A stretch of DNA of 64,000 nucleotides. Source: Onchidella celtica (Eukaryota > Mollusca > Gastropoda > Systellommatophora > Onchidiidae). Of the stretch, positions 30,830 to 45,800 are shown in pieces; position 1 is the stretch's first letter; each line of letters begins with the position of its first letter. The notes under the pieces were generated by a model. That model saw only the letters and a list, made by a program, of their open reading frames with translations, was not told the DNA's origin and ran no database searches. Location: assembly GCA_963931925.1 (NCBI GenBank), contig OZ007567.1, positions 82,035,186 to 82,099,185 of the forward strand, given 5' to 3'. The translations under genes and the position numbers were made by a program.

Positions 30830-33800
30830 GTGAGTATGGTTTTAATAGTAACCCTCACCCTGGTTAGGTTGCGATCGTCCCCGATCCCATTTTCTTGTTC
30901 AAGTCGTTTCTGAGAGTCACGGTAAAAAAAGAAAATATAATCAGTTCAGAATAGCCTGCATACCGGATGGCAAGTTTTAAACTGCTAAATGCTGCCAGGC
31001 ACAACCATTTAGTGGTGGTTGAATTGATCGCATGTGGACTTACAATGAAATGAGGGGGGGAAAAGTCAGCTGAGTTTTGAGTTCGCTATGGCGACAGGCG
31101 AAGCATGTCGCAACTTGTTTGAGGAATTTTGCTGTGATGAAGAACTTCTAGATGAATTTCACCTTATTACTGATATTACACCTGTGTTGGTTGTAATTGT
31201 TATTGTCTGCCCTGCATCCTTTTTATTGACTGTGTGTCAGCTGTCACACTGTGACACCTGTAATTTTGACATTCAGCCCAAGGCCAAAGGCATCCATAAC
31301 ACAAACATCAAAATGACAAATGAAAGTAATCACAACAAAGCCCATGCAATTTCCAAGAAGAAAAACATAAGGTTTATTGAGAAATTGTACAAATAAATTT
31401 TATACAAATTTGTAAAAACAATGTAGCACATCATGCAAAATTTTGATAAATTAATTTGCCACTGGGGGACCACATAGCCTCAGTTTAATTGCCAGAGTAA
31501 GGGTTAATTCTGGATGTGACTGTGAGCCCTGGATCAGAGATGGATAATTTATCAGTACTTCAAATAACTGCTTCAGTAGAAAATGTATACTATATATCTG
31601 ACATTGCTTTTCTTTGTAGGTGAGTGGAAGACTCACATTTAAGTTTTAATATATAATATATTTTGTTCTTTCCTTGCACTTGTGAACAGGTAATTATATA
31701 TAAGTTTCCCTACAATTGCTGGAATTCCGACAGTGCTGGCGAATCAGTTTTCTGACCCCAGATTCTGACCATCTTGACCACATGCAAGAGGGCATGTGTT
31801 AAACACCATTGGATGGATGTACTTCCGCTTTTCCTGCACTACATTTAAGACATTGCAGTATAGGAATTAGGCTCTAACTAGACCTTTCACCATGGCACCA
31901 TAGTATGCCAATAGAAACGCAGCCCTAAAGAAAATTGACGATGGTGTGAAGAATAAGTTCAGATGGAATTGCTTTGAGAAGAACAGTCACAGAAATTTTA
32001 AGGGTTTATTAAAGACGTAGATCTAACTTACATCAAATACTTTGGCATTAAAGTATTTTGAAGTAAATTTCTATTTCATGTGGAATTTACTTGTTCTCAC
32101 AGTGCTCTTTGGCAATTGGCAGGCCTGGTTGGTAGTTATCATATTTAGAGTTTTAATTGACAAAGCCCTGTAGCATACTTTTGCAAAATTATCCAGATCT
32201 AGCATGCATCCAAAATTTTAGCTTTAATGTTTTAAGTGAATGCTGGCTATTTATTCCTTTCTGTAAAGAGGTGAAGGGGGTGTGCCAAAAAAAGTGACAT
32301 CACAGTCTCCAAAAAAAGTTCAGACAACTTTGTTAGGGGTCACTTACATTAGTTACAAGCTTTATAATAACATTATATTGCTTTCATCATAAACCAGTAA
32401 AATAAATTACATAACAGTTCTAAGATTAATTATTTGCAGATTGCATTTGCAATGGGAATTATTTTTAAAAGAGATTAATTGGTAGTTCAGTAACACTCAT
32501 AAGGGATACAATACAAGAGGTTTTATGGCAGTTCATTCACTTGTGTAGTTTCTTGAGCAGTCTCATAACCAACTGTAAAGGAATTTACACACATGTAATT
32601 TGTATTCTAACCACTTGAATGTTTGTGCCTTTTTCTTATTTTGTTTCGTGATTGTTATTTGCATAGAGGCAGATTCTTTTACGGCCTGATTGCTTGAAAG
32701 AAGAGTGTTAATAGAGCCCAAAGAAAAAACAGTCCATCCATATGTGATTTAAAATTTACAATTTACAGGAGAGGGCAAACCTTAAACCAGACTTCATTGC
32801 AGCTTTTCAAGAAGAGCTTTTCCTCACTGAGTCAGAGAAACCGCCTGAGGAATGGTTTAATGTGAAGCAAGCAGGTACCCTATATATATTTATTTTAAAT
32901 ATATACATTTTTTTTTTCTATTAAACATGGGAGAATATTGCTCTTACAGATTTGAGCGACTCTGTCTGTTTGGCAGCAGTAGGTCAATTTTCGGTATTGA
33001 TCAGGCATGGATGAACTAGAAACCATTTTAGATCAGCAAACTCACAAGAAACAGTATGTAATCCTGGGACTGTAATTCATCAGTACTCTTTGTATGTAAC
33101 CATGTGTCATGGTATTGTCTAAACTGATGTTCTGTTTTTCTTCTTCAGAGGCTGACCTGTTAGAGACCCGTGAAATTATGAAAGAAGTCAAATCCATGAT
33201 CAGTGATGGAAGAAGTAAACTGCAGGAACGTGCTGATATTGCCTCAGATGGTTAGTAATGGTGATGGGAACTTTCCTAGATTTAAATTTTAATTTTAACT
33301 ACACGACTGACTTGCCTGTCCTCATGACTTTATCACGAGACTCATGAAAATTGGTTGACTCTCACTATATCATGACATGTTAAAATCTGATGCTTTATTT
33401 ACTTTTTTTTTTTATGAAGTGGAAAATTGAGAATCTCTTGTAATTGCAGTCTGGTTTTCTAACCCAAGCAACAATTTTGGTCCTAAACCATAAGTGGCTG
33501 TTTTGCCAGCTAAAGTATGCTGCATTTGCCTTTAAGAAAATGGCTGTTTTTAAATCCATTACCAGATCACTAAACTTTTGTGATGAGGCTGGATCAGTCT
33601 ATCTGGCCACCAGCAGTAACTTAAAATATTGGAAGAGGAGGTAGAAGTTTTCTGTTTTAAAAGTCGTGATTACAGTCACAATTTAAGTAAGGTGAATGTG
33701 TGAGTAATATGAAACTGTGGTAGCAGCAGTAGTAAAAAATATGCCGATATTGTCTAACTAAGAAACATGAAGTCTTACTGAAATAGTTTTAATGGGTTGG

Positions 33801-36800
33801 CACATATGTCTCTGTAGCTTCGAGCAGCCAAAAACAGCTCACTTAAGGACTGTAATTGCGACTTTTGTGTAATGAAAAATCAGATTCTTATTAGCAGATT
33901 AAAATTCAAAATCAGCAAAATGAAAATTGTCAGTGTACCTAATTTATCTGAAATAAAGTTATAAAATTTGTTTGTTGTTTTTTTTAAAAAATAACAATAA
34001 CTTACATTCACGGTAATGCAAAATTTTGTGTGACCACCTTCATTTTTGTCTTTTTTTGTTGTTGTTGTTGTTAAGGAGACTGACTTGAGTGATGCCAGCC
34101 ATCATACCAATAAAGATGGGAAGAAATTATCATGCAGTCTGATTTACTTGAAGTCTATGTGTCACCTTTCCAACACTAGTGATACCTGTACCCCATCTGT
34201 GGACTCCCAGACCAACCTACATGTCTGAAATTGAATTTGATTTGTGCATCTTCTTTATTTGTGAAAATACTGGCTTCTTTTTAATAATTGCACTTTTACA
34301 TTTGGTTTATGACTACTTTTTTCACCTTCTTCAGCCTTGGCAACTGTAAAGGAGAGAACAGACATTTTATCTCGTAAAATTGAAGAGCAAGATAAGAAGG
34401 TAAGTCATGATAGGACAGACTGGAGCAATTCTGACGCCAGACTGAGGAAAGAACATCAGGACCTGCAGTTCTTGGTTAGCAACTGGTCCAGAAGCTCAGA
34501 ATCAAGAGTACACATTGGACGACATTTCTTTAAAAAATGGTTTAAATTAAAAAGAAAAAAACTTTTTACAGTTGCATGCTGATAAATGAATTAAAAGTCT
34601 TCAAAAGAACAGTCATCAACTTGGAAAATGTTGCACAAAGTGAAAGAGAGTTGGGTATTAAACTTGTTTTATTTGGACTAAAGGCTGACATCTGCCAGTA
34701 TGCTTGATCTTTTTAGCGGTTTTGATTTGTTGAATGTGTGCTTATATTGCATCATCATCTTACTTTAGTCATTTCTACTCTAGTTTGCAGAACTGTTCTC
34801 CAAGGATGATTTATTGTGTGCAGATGACGAAAACTTGGTAAGTTGTACAGCAGTTTACACAGAATTTAATGGTGGTTAAAACTTATCAATCTTTAAATCA
34901 GCATTTCTGTAGCAACAAACTGTCCCTAATTATTTAAGGGCAAGTGTGGCAGAAAAGCACTCTTTTCTACAAAACATAAAATTTGGCTATTTTTTCTATC
35001 ATTATAGAATACATTGGATCATATTAGACGACAAATACAGTCATGAATGAAACTTGGCAGCCAGTCATAAGAATAGCTACACTTTCATTTGCAGTTTGAA
35101 CGAAATCAGTCAGTGGCATTTTTAGTTTTGATTTCCATTCAGGTGATTGGATCTTGCAAATGACTTGAGGAGGAAGTTGATTTAAGCATAGATAATGAGG
35201 TTAACATTAAATTTTGTACTCTCGCATTTGTAAATTTCATTATCTTCTTTCATACAACTTTCATGCAGCAATTTTTTAAAAGAATAACCGCTCAACCTAA
35301 CACCTTATTGATTGTCTATCTGCAATTATAGCCAGTGATGAGAGTTCATCAGCTGGGTCATGGATGATGAATTGCATGACAACATGGATAGTTGAAAACT
35401 GAGCTTCTCAATTTCATGTGTTTTTGTGATAAACAACAGTAAATCAGAATCGCCTGCTTTTATTTTAGGAGTAAAGAGGAGGAGAAATGGTCCAAGCTTT
35501 AGCCAATTGGTGCATCATTTAGCCTCTTCTACCCATTTTCTGGGTGGAAGAATAGACCGCAGAAATCGGCTGCTTTTCGTTCATGTTCAGAGCCAATGTC
35601 TCATCTTGTTGTTATGGTAGAATGTTAACCCTCACCCTGCGCAGGGCATCAGATGTCGTCCAAGCTTCCCAAGCGCTCATGCCGCACGAGCGGCTTTAGT
35701 CAGCAAGGTTAAGCTGACCGCGCCAATGCGCAAGCGTTATTTTCACGCGTCAGGTGGCTGACCTTTTTGAGACGTAACCACCATCTTATTGTTGACTATA
35801 TCTCTTCTAAATCAAAGGCATTGTGACTTGAACATGTTAACCAGTGAACCACTAGTCGGAATCACAAAGTCTAAGCTTTCAAAGGCTCTCCTCACACTTT
35901 CATAAGATGTAACATCGACATGTGAACTGTTGCTCAACAAATTTGCAATACTTTTATCTCATTTTCTCACAAGCTGACCACCATCTGGAGTTGTCTGTAT
36001 TTCAGAACCAATCAGAAACAAGCTCTGAAATAATCTTTGCCCCAAATGCCCACATTGGTTTATTAGTATGTGTCAATCAAGATGAAACCATTTGTGTAGG
36101 GCTTGGGAGAGCGTGGCTAGTTATCATGCTTCGTTCTTACGAAAACTACAGCTGTCAGCTTGGAATCATAAGTCAGATCATTGGTTAGAGACTGACAGAC
36201 TAAGGTTTTGCTGGTTAATTCATTATCAAGCGTGATAAGGCATAGCAGCGAATATTTTCATCCCGATCAATAAAAACCGAACCACGTGGACAGTGTGTGT
36301 GGTCATCGCATTGCGGCAAGGGTCAGTGACCCCAGATAAGATTCTCCGTGAGTAAGGTCACTGACCGGACAGCGGGCTTTAAGGTGTCGCGCGTAGGGTG
36401 AGAGTTAAGAATGACAGCAGAGAAATACTGTCTAAGACTAATGGAAAAAGGCGGGTGCTGAAAACAGTGGGGATGATTATTTAAAGCAGGACATTCAGAT
36501 TGGGAAAGAAGTCATTTGACTTTAGATTGCCATGGATCAAGTGATGCACAATGAGGTTGAGAGTGAACAGGGGGTGGGCATGGCTGAGGCTTTGTCCATT
36601 GTGTTTTAGAGATACCTAAATCGAAACAACAATGAGAATTTTCTTAGGGCCAGTGCAGTTTCCATGTAAAAAGTGTCAGCAATTTATTTCCCTCAAAACC
36701 CCTGGTTTTCCTTTTCTTTGCACTTACGGACACAATCAAAATGGCTCCAAATATGGACAGGCAGAGAAAACATTAGCACTGACATATTAAATGTTAAACC

Positions 36801-39800
36801 GACTCGCTTGTCCACCAAATGACCAAGTCATTTAAACCCAAAAAAGGGGTCCTACAAGCATTTGAAGACACACCTTTTCAAATGCCATTTATGGAAGGAA
36901 AAGACATTTCAGTTAATGTTAAAGGGGAAAATGATATAACATCTCACTGTGCTTCGATAAAAAAAAAAAAGCAAGCACAATTTATGCAAGGTTATCAATG
37001 TCTGCAAGTATTCACCAAAATTATAACATGCTTCAATATACATGTAAAATGAAATAAACCGAGAGTTTAGTCCCGTTTTCCTTCATATCCATTGCTTTTT
37101 TTAGCTATTTGTTACACTGTGCTGTGTGGAGAAGTCTTGTAGACAGTTGTCTTTCAAACCTGATAGTTCTCATTTCATTGTTTTCACCCCAATGCTGTTG
37201 TTTTTGGTGATAGAAATTATTTTAAAAAAAAACAGTTTTCTGTAAAGAGGTGAAGGGGGTGTGTCAAAAAAAGTGACATCACAGTCTCCAAAAAAAGTTC
37301 AGACAACTTTGTTAGGGGTCACTTACATTAGTTACAAGCTAATGTAAGTGACCCCTAATGTTCGAAACATTTCTGCTTTTCATTATGCTTATTCCTCTGC
37401 CCGGGTGTACCAAGAATCTTAACCGCTGAAGAGTGAAGGCAATGTTTTTCTGGAGGTCAAAATAATGAATGCTAAAATTATGGCATGCACTAATCATAAT
37501 CATCATTTACTATGACTGGAAATAATTCCTCACTCATCTTATGTACTGGTTCATCAACAACTTTACAGGAGAGCATTTCAAAGTTTTGATGGGAGTGAGA
37601 CATTTTATTGTATTGTATTGTATTGTTTACTTCCTTAATCCCATATGGGGAACTTGCCTAAGTGTCACTGCAGCCCAGTTACAACTGGAGCAGACACATT
37701 GTCGCCACCGTGCAGTAGGGATAAATTTTATTTAATTTCCCCGTGCAGCAGCCTGTTCGGCCTGCTCTTTTCAATTTCCGACTGCCAAGATATCTTTAAA
37801 GTGCCGAACGTGCACACAGGCCCTCTGAGTTTTTCATCCTTATCCGAGAAGACTAGGTGCTTGATCCTACCCAAAATAGAATCAGGGACAAGAAAATATA
37901 TATGACAAAAATTCCAAAATTCTAACATGCACTAACCAGGATAATGTTATGCATGTGACGAATGTGTTTCTGCTTATAATTTCAATACTATTAACCCTCA
38001 CCCTGCGAGGGGCGGCAATAGTCGGTATTGATTTGCAAGCGCTCACGCCACACGGGCGGCAAAAGTTGCCCAGGTCAAGTTGACCGCGCCACGCGCAAGC
38101 CCTATTTTCAGGTGTCGGGTCACTGACCTTTTTGAGACGTAACCACCGTGTTATTGTTCACTGTATCTCTTCTAAATCAAACGCATTGTGACATGGACAT
38201 GTTAACCAGTGAACCACTGGTCGGAATCACAAAGACTAAGCTTTCAAAGGCTCTCCCCACACTTTCAAAAGATGTAACATCGACATGCGAACTGTTGCTC
38301 AACAAAATAATTTGCAATATTATCTCATTTTCTCACAAGCTGACCACCATCTGGAGTTGTCTGTATCTAAGAACCAATCAGAAACAAGCTCTGAAATAAT
38401 CTTTGCCCCAAATGCCCACATTGGTTTATTAGTATGTGTCAATCAGGATGAAACCATTTGTGTAGGGCTTGGGAGGGCGTGGCTAGTTATCATGCTTCGT
38501 TCTCATGAAAACTACAGCTGTCAGTTTGGAATCATAAGTCAGATCATTGGTTAGAGACTGACAGACTAAGATTTTGCTGGTTAATTCATTATCAAGCGTG
38601 ATAAGGCATAGCAGCGAATGTTTTCATACCGATCAATAAAAACCGAACCACGTGGACAGCGTATGTGGTCATCGTCTAGCGGCACGGGTCAGTGACCCCA
38701 GATAAGATTCTCCGTGAGTAAGGTCACTGACGGGGCAGCGGGCTTTACGGGTAGCGCGCAGGGTATGGGTTAAAGGCATTGTTATGTCAGATTGTGAGAA
38801 TATAGATTTGATGGTGAGGATTGATAAGGCAATTGTAATTCAAAACCAGCCAGTATAGTATGTATAGAGAGGTTTCACTGTTCCCCGCTTTGCACTGCGA
38901 GACATGGGAGGTGCCGCAAACCAGCCGGTGAGCGAACTAAAAGTAGGTCACTGCGGTAAACAAAACCAAGTGCATATATTTTCAGTAGGAAAAAGAGTGA
39001 GCTTCTTGGTATAAACTGAGTAAACTGACGGATTTTTACACTTTCAGTCAACCCCAAAATGTGGAGAAACCCTAGTAAGTAGATGCTTCCATTCTTTGTG
39101 ATGCAGACAATCCTTTCCAAATAAAATAAACCTGTTGAAATTGCATTTTCGCGGGATGCTGATTTCAAATCTGTGGGCCTAAAGGCGGTTCAACATAGAT
39201 CTAGATCAATGGATCGACATGGATACATGAATCGAAATCATCCCGCCTAAATCCAGGCTTCTAGCTCTTCATTTTGCCATAGCCTGTATTAAACCTAGTA
39301 ATCCTTAACTGGGCGTTGGCGGTAGGTGTTTGAAAGCTGATTACCTTCCTTTTAGGTAAGTGCTCTCCTGTGAACTTTATGTGGTGGAAACTTGTAGTCT
39401 CCGCTCTTGCTTTTGGCAAGGTAATGAAGATCATTGCCTCTCATCCAGTAAGTGACATCGATGATGATTTGATTGTGTATTCATCCTTATCTTGCAACTA
39501 TCCCTCCCTGAAGGCATGTCATCTCTGTCTATTCACAGAAATATCTGCACACACGTCTGAAGTGTTTAAAAGAGATGGCACTGGAGGATCTTGCAGCAGC
39601 CAGATACAAAAAAGGATTAATTGTGAAGAGAACGGCCAGAGTGCAGGAAACTCTCCAGCACTTTGAAGAAATTTCAGCAGCATGGCTGAAAGAGGAATCA
39701 GTGAGGAAGAATGAATTGAACCTGTAATTGATAGTATTTCTTTTACTTGTAAAAATTTGTCAGTAATAATTTTTGGGGAGAGGGGGGGAGGAGGGGGTTT

Positions 39801-42800
39801 GCAGGCAAAAAGTTGTGTGTGAGAGGGAACCTTCAACATATAATAATAGTCTTCAAAATGTGTAATCACGGTACATCGATCCATATATTATTCAGCCAGT
39901 GGTATTTCAGCTTCAGTAGAGGAGTATCTATTGATCTAATATGTAAAACCACAAACACAGCAAGATCTGACAATAGAATAAGTATGACAGTGTGACAAAC
40001 TGCTATTTTCAAAGGGATTTTTAACCCTGAAGATATCACAGTCTGAAATACAACGATGCCATATTACCGGTACCTATTCACAGCAACTTGGGATGAAAAT
40101 ACAGTGGAACCTAGTTAAGCTGAAATTCACGGGACAGTTGTATTTTGTATTAACAGAATTTTGGATAAAGAGAAATTGTTTTAACCCATACCCCGCGTGC
40201 TACCCGTAAAGCCCGCTGCACGGTCAGTGACCTTACTCACGGAGAATCTTATCTGGGGTCACTGATCCGTGCCGCTATGCGATGACCACATACGCTGTCC
40301 ACGTGGTTCGGTTTTTATTGATCGGTATGAAAACATTCGCTGCTATGCCTTATCACGCTTGGTAATGAATTAACCAGCAAAATCTTAGCCTGTCAGTCTA
40401 TAACCAATGATCTGACTTAGGATTCCAAACTGACAGCTGTAGTTTTCGTGAGCACAAAGCATGATAACTAGCCACGTCCTCCCTAGCCCTACACAAATGT
40501 TTCATCCTGATTGACATATACTAATAAACCAATGTGGGCATTTGGGGCAAAGATTATTTCAGAGCTTGTTTCTGATTGGTTCTTAGATACAGACAACTCC
40601 AGATGGTGGTCAGCTTGTGAGAAAATGAGATAATATTGCAAATTATTTTGTTGAGCAACAGTTCGCATGTCGATGTAACATCTTTTGAAAGTGTGGGGAG
40701 AGCCTTTGAAAGCTTAGTCTTTGTGATTCCGACCAGTGGTTCACTGGTTAACATGTCCATGTCACAATGCGTTTGATTTAGAAGAGATACGGTGAACAAT
40801 AACACGGTGGTTACGTCTCAAAAAGGTCAGTGACCTGATGCGTGAAAATAGGGCTTGCACGTGGCGCGGTCAGCTTGACCTTCCCGACTTTTGCCGCCCG
40901 TGCGGCGGGAGTGCTTGCGAGTAAATACCGACTATTGCCGCCCCTCGCAGGGTGAGGGTTAAAAGCACCATTTTTAATCTCTTAAAGAGAAGTGATAAAT
41001 ACAAGATACCATGTTAATTTCACTTTATGTGTACATGTGCCTGAGAATGAGTTGAGTGTTTATGTACAGTATCTAAAATTGCAGCCAAAACTGTGTGATG
41101 ATCAGCCAAGTGTGTTGAGGACAGTTTATTGGAATTACTGGACAAGCACTGTTAACGAATATATTATTGTAGACAGTGCGACATTCATGACACATTTGTA
41201 TTGGCCCATGGAATGGTGAGAAACGAGAGGGTGGCTGCTTTTTAGAAGAAAAAAAAAATGCTGCTGGCGGCCCCTTTCTCTATGGGATCCTCATCGGCCA
41301 GTTCAGAGACACTGTATTGTCCTCCCTTCTGCCCTGTATCCCTATGAGGATAGCGGCAGGACCTTGGAAATCTTTCAGATAAAGAGGGTTTATTTTTAGC
41401 ATCTTGAAGGGTCATTGGCATGGGTGAAAGAATTCCAACTGCAATCCTCATAACCCATCTGTAGTTTGCTTCAAAGAGTACAGGTACCTGTATGTGTTCA
41501 TGTTGGGTGTAGTTTTTGCTGGATTTGTGTTTCTGTGGACAGCTGCATCCAGGAAAAGTAATTTGATTTCATTAAACCTATTGTCCCTGGGCTTTTTCAT
41601 GCCATAAGTGATGGCCTGTGTTCCCTTTTGTTAAATTTTTCCTGACATTTTTTATATTCTTCAGTCTGCAGGCAATGTTGAAAGAAATAGAGACGTTTGC
41701 TGGCATACAGTGCCATATCAGAGATGGTATGTCAGTTGATGTGGACTTCTTGTGTAATGACAGCCTACAAAAAATTTGCATGTACGAAGATGATGACAGT
41801 GCAGCATTGGAGGCTGCCAAATTGACAGTTACACTGAAATTTTGTGAGACTAAACCTGATTATCTTGAACTGGCTGATGTACAGGTAAGGCATTCAGAAT
41901 ATCAATTTATAAGAGAAGGGCACTTTTGAATTCAAATTAGATATATAGAGGAAGTGCATTTTGGTATCAAAATAAGGGATAAATTTTGTAGTTGTTGATT
42001 GAAAGTAATGAAAGTTGAAATGGTTAAATTTTAGTTCATTGTATCCTTTTGAACTTGAATTGCTATGTCTAGCAGCCTGATATATATAATGTAAAATAGC
42101 TGCAGGCTTAGCAGCCTGGTAGTACTAGGTCATGGCACATTCAAATAATGGCCCACTGCAAATTTGGGGGAATTTCCTGTCCCTGGACTTACGGTAGGTA
42201 GAATTGAGCACCTAGTCCTGCCGGATAAGGATGATAAACTTGGTCAGCATGTCGTGCACAGTAAAGATACCTTGGCATTTGGAAGTACAGAAGAGCAGGC
42301 CTAACACTCGGCTGGCTGCCTGAGCAAAATAAAAATGGCCCCCCCCCCCCAACTTTTCTAGCATGTCCCTAGTAATGTCAATTTTTTTGTCATGACATTG
42401 TCCGCATGTGCTGATGATGGTGCTGTGAACAAAATTCAGTTTAAAAGGTTTTGAAGGGACCAAACTCCCGAGGCGCCCGTGCAGATGCGGGGCTCTCTTG
42501 TAGAAGAGGGACAGCAGAGAATACATCTGACGTGATACTGCGTGTCGTAAGAGGCGACTAAAGGTGCAAAGGTCCTGGTCTCCCGAGAAGAGCCAGTTGG
42601 CGGTGGGCCAACTACCCACCCTGTAAAAATAAACCAGTTACAGAAACACAAGCAAATACTTCAAATCAGTCTTTTATCTTGGGAGAAGGGGGAGCATCTG
42701 CACCTGTAGATTCAATGAAGGACAATGGACAAAGCCGAAAGGACGCCACTGGCCCGACTGCTCCTTCATCAAGCAAGTCACTCCGGATTGCGTCGTGGAA

Positions 42801-45800
42801 TGTCCGCTCCATGTATGAAGCAGGAAAGAGTGCCCAGGTTACAATGGAGATGAGGCGATACAGACTGCACATACTTGGAGTTAGCGAGACCCGCTGGATA
42901 CAGTCCGGACTGAAACAACTTAATACTGGGGAAAAGATTTTGTATTCTGGAAGGGAGGACAAAAAGCATACAGAAGGAGTAGCGATCATCTTGAGCAAGC
43001 ACGCCCAGAGGTCACTGAGGGGATGGGAACCCTACGGAAGGAGAATTATATTGGCATCATTTACTACTAAGAACAAGAACATCAACATGAACATTGTGCA
43101 GATATACGCCCCAACAAATGAAGCAACCGATGAGGACAAGGACGACTTCTACAACCAGCTTCAGGAAATAGTTGACACATTGCCAAGAAAAGATGTGAAC
43201 ATTATAATGGGAGACGCCAATGCCAAGATAGGACAGGACAATACAGGGTATGAGGACATTATGGGGTGCAATGGTTTAGGACAAATGAATGAGAATGGAG
43301 AGCGGTTTGCAAGTTTCTGCGCATTTAACAGCTATGTGATTGGAGGTTCAGTATTCCCACACAAGAGGATCCATAAGGCCACTTGGATTTCACCGGATGG
43401 AGTAACTGAAAATCAGATTGACCACTTTTGCATCACCCGACGATTCAGACGCTCACTAGAGGATGTCATAGTACAGAGAGGAGCAGATGTTGGATCTGAC
43501 CATCACATGCTGCTGGCAAGACTCAAACTCCGCCTCAAGAAACAAGGTACCAGAGCAGGAACAAAGAGGAGAAAGTTTCAAGTGAGCCTTCTGGATGGAG
43601 ACAAGAAGGAAGAGTTCCAGCTGACACTGAGGAATAGATTCAAACCCCTTGTTGACCTCGAAGAGACAGTAGATTTGGAGACTCACTGGGCTAAGGTAAA
43701 AGGAGTATTTACATCGACATGTCAGGATGTTATTGGGGAAAAGAAAGTGGAACACAAGGAATGGATCAGTCAAAAATCACTGGACTTGATAAGGATAAGA
43801 AGAGACCTAAAAGAACGGGTAAATGCAAGTCATACAAGAAGCTCAAGAGTTGGTAACCAGGAAGAGTACCGAGCATCAGCTAAAGAGGTCAAAAAATCAA
43901 TTAAAAAAGACAAAGAGGAGTTCATAGGAATGTTAGCAGAGAAAGCAGAGAAGGCAGCAACAGGAGGACACATGAGGATCCTCTACCAGACTACAAAGAC
44001 TCTTGCTGGAAAATATGGAAAACCTGAAGTTCCTGTCAAAGATTACAACAGGAAGGCTATTTTTGGAAAGGAAGCTCAGGCAAAAAGATGGATAGAACAT
44101 TTTAACAGCCTCTTGAACAGACCTCCACCAAGCAACCCACCCGACATTCTACCCGCAAGAAATGATTTACCGATCAGTTGCGACCCTCCGACTAAAGCAG
44201 AGATTAATGATGCCATAAAGCAGTTAAATCGAGGCAAGGCAGCTGGACCAGACCAGATCCCACCAGAGGCGCTGAAGGCAGATGCTGCTGGGGCTGCAGA
44301 GGGTCTGCACTCACTATTCTCGAGGATTTGGATCGGAGGCAAGTTTCCAAAGGACTGGAAGGAAGGACACCTCGTGAAGCTCCCAAAAAAAGGGGACCTC
44401 AGCAATTGTAGTAACTACAGAGGAATCACACTTCTCTCCATCCCAGGAAAGGTTTTCAATCGGATTATTCTCAAGCGAATACAGAATGCAACAGACCAAA
44501 AACTTCGCGAGGAGCAAGCTGGTTTCAGGAGTAATCGATCAACCACCGACCAGATCGCCACGCTGAGAATCATAGTAGAGCAGTCGCTAGAGTGGAACTC
44601 CCAACTGATAGTGAACTTCCTTGACTACGAGAAGGCCTTTGATAGCATCGATAGAGAAACACTGTGGAGAATATTGAGACATTATGGAATCCCAGAGAAG
44701 ATGGTGAATCTTATCAAGAGCATGTACGAGGGGACAAGTTGCAGAGTCGTACATGATGGTGAGCTTACTGACAGCTTTGATATCAAGACTGGTGTTAGGC
44801 AGGGTTGTTTGCTGTCCCCATTTCTGTTTATCCTGGTGATTGATTGGCTTATGAAAGAAACCACCAATGGAGGAAGAAATGGCATACAATGGACCCCATG
44901 GACACAGCTGGACGATCTAGATTTTGCAGATGACTTGGCACTATTGTCGCACACACACGACCAGATGCAAGCAAAGACTACAGCTCTAAACAAAATTTCA
45001 GAATCTATTGGATTGAGGATACATCCCGCGAAGTCGAAGGTCCTAAAAATTGTTGCACCCCTAAGCGAACAAGTCACAGTAGGAGATCAACCACTGGAAG
45101 ATGTAGAGTCCTTCTGCTATCTTGGTAGTATCATTGACAATAAGGGAGGAACAGAGGCAGAAGTCAAAGCACGAATTGGAAAGGCACAGGCAGCTTTCAC
45201 ATCCTTAAGCAAGATTTGGAGAACCAAGGATATATCTCTAAAAACAAAGCTGAGGATATTCAACTCGAACGTGAAGTCAGTCCTGTTGTATGGATGTGAG
45301 ACTTGGAATGCGTCCCAGGCCTGCATAAAGAGAATCCAAGTTTTCATCAACAGATGTTTGAGGAAGCTACTTAAGATCAGATGGACAGACAAGGTCAGCA
45401 ATGAAATTGTATGGAAAAGAACAAGACAGAACCCAGTCAGAGAGGAAATTGGTAGGAGGCGATGGAGATGGATCGGCCACACTCTCAGGAGGCCAGGAAA
45501 CAGCATCACGAAGAAGGTATTGGACTGGAATCCCCAGGGCAAGAGATCAAGAGGAAGGCCGCGCGGAACGTGGAGAAGAACCAGAGAAAATGATGTGCAA
45601 CGAAGCGGAAAGACTTGGAATAATGTAAAGAGGCTGGCCCATGATAGAGAGGGATGGAAGGTGTTTGTTGGTGGCCTATACCCTGATCCAGGGTGAGAAA
45701 GGCAATGATGATGATGAAACTCCCGAGGGGGGGCGGGGGGAGTTGGTGGCACTGGCAGGGCCTCCCTTCCTCCTGCTTCTTCTTCTTCTAATCTCTGGTG

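Noticed and set aside
31088..31396. A 102-residue ORF starting MATGEACRNLFEEF
   Set aside because: It lies in an intron, becomes unprotein-like after about 35 residues, and has no splice context or family match.
38148..38554. ORFs of 83-89 residues recurring at 35.9, 38.2, 40.6 and 52.0 kb
   Set aside because: They recur because the TTAA MITE is repeated. Overlapping frames are equally open, indels between copies break them, and there is no protein-family match.
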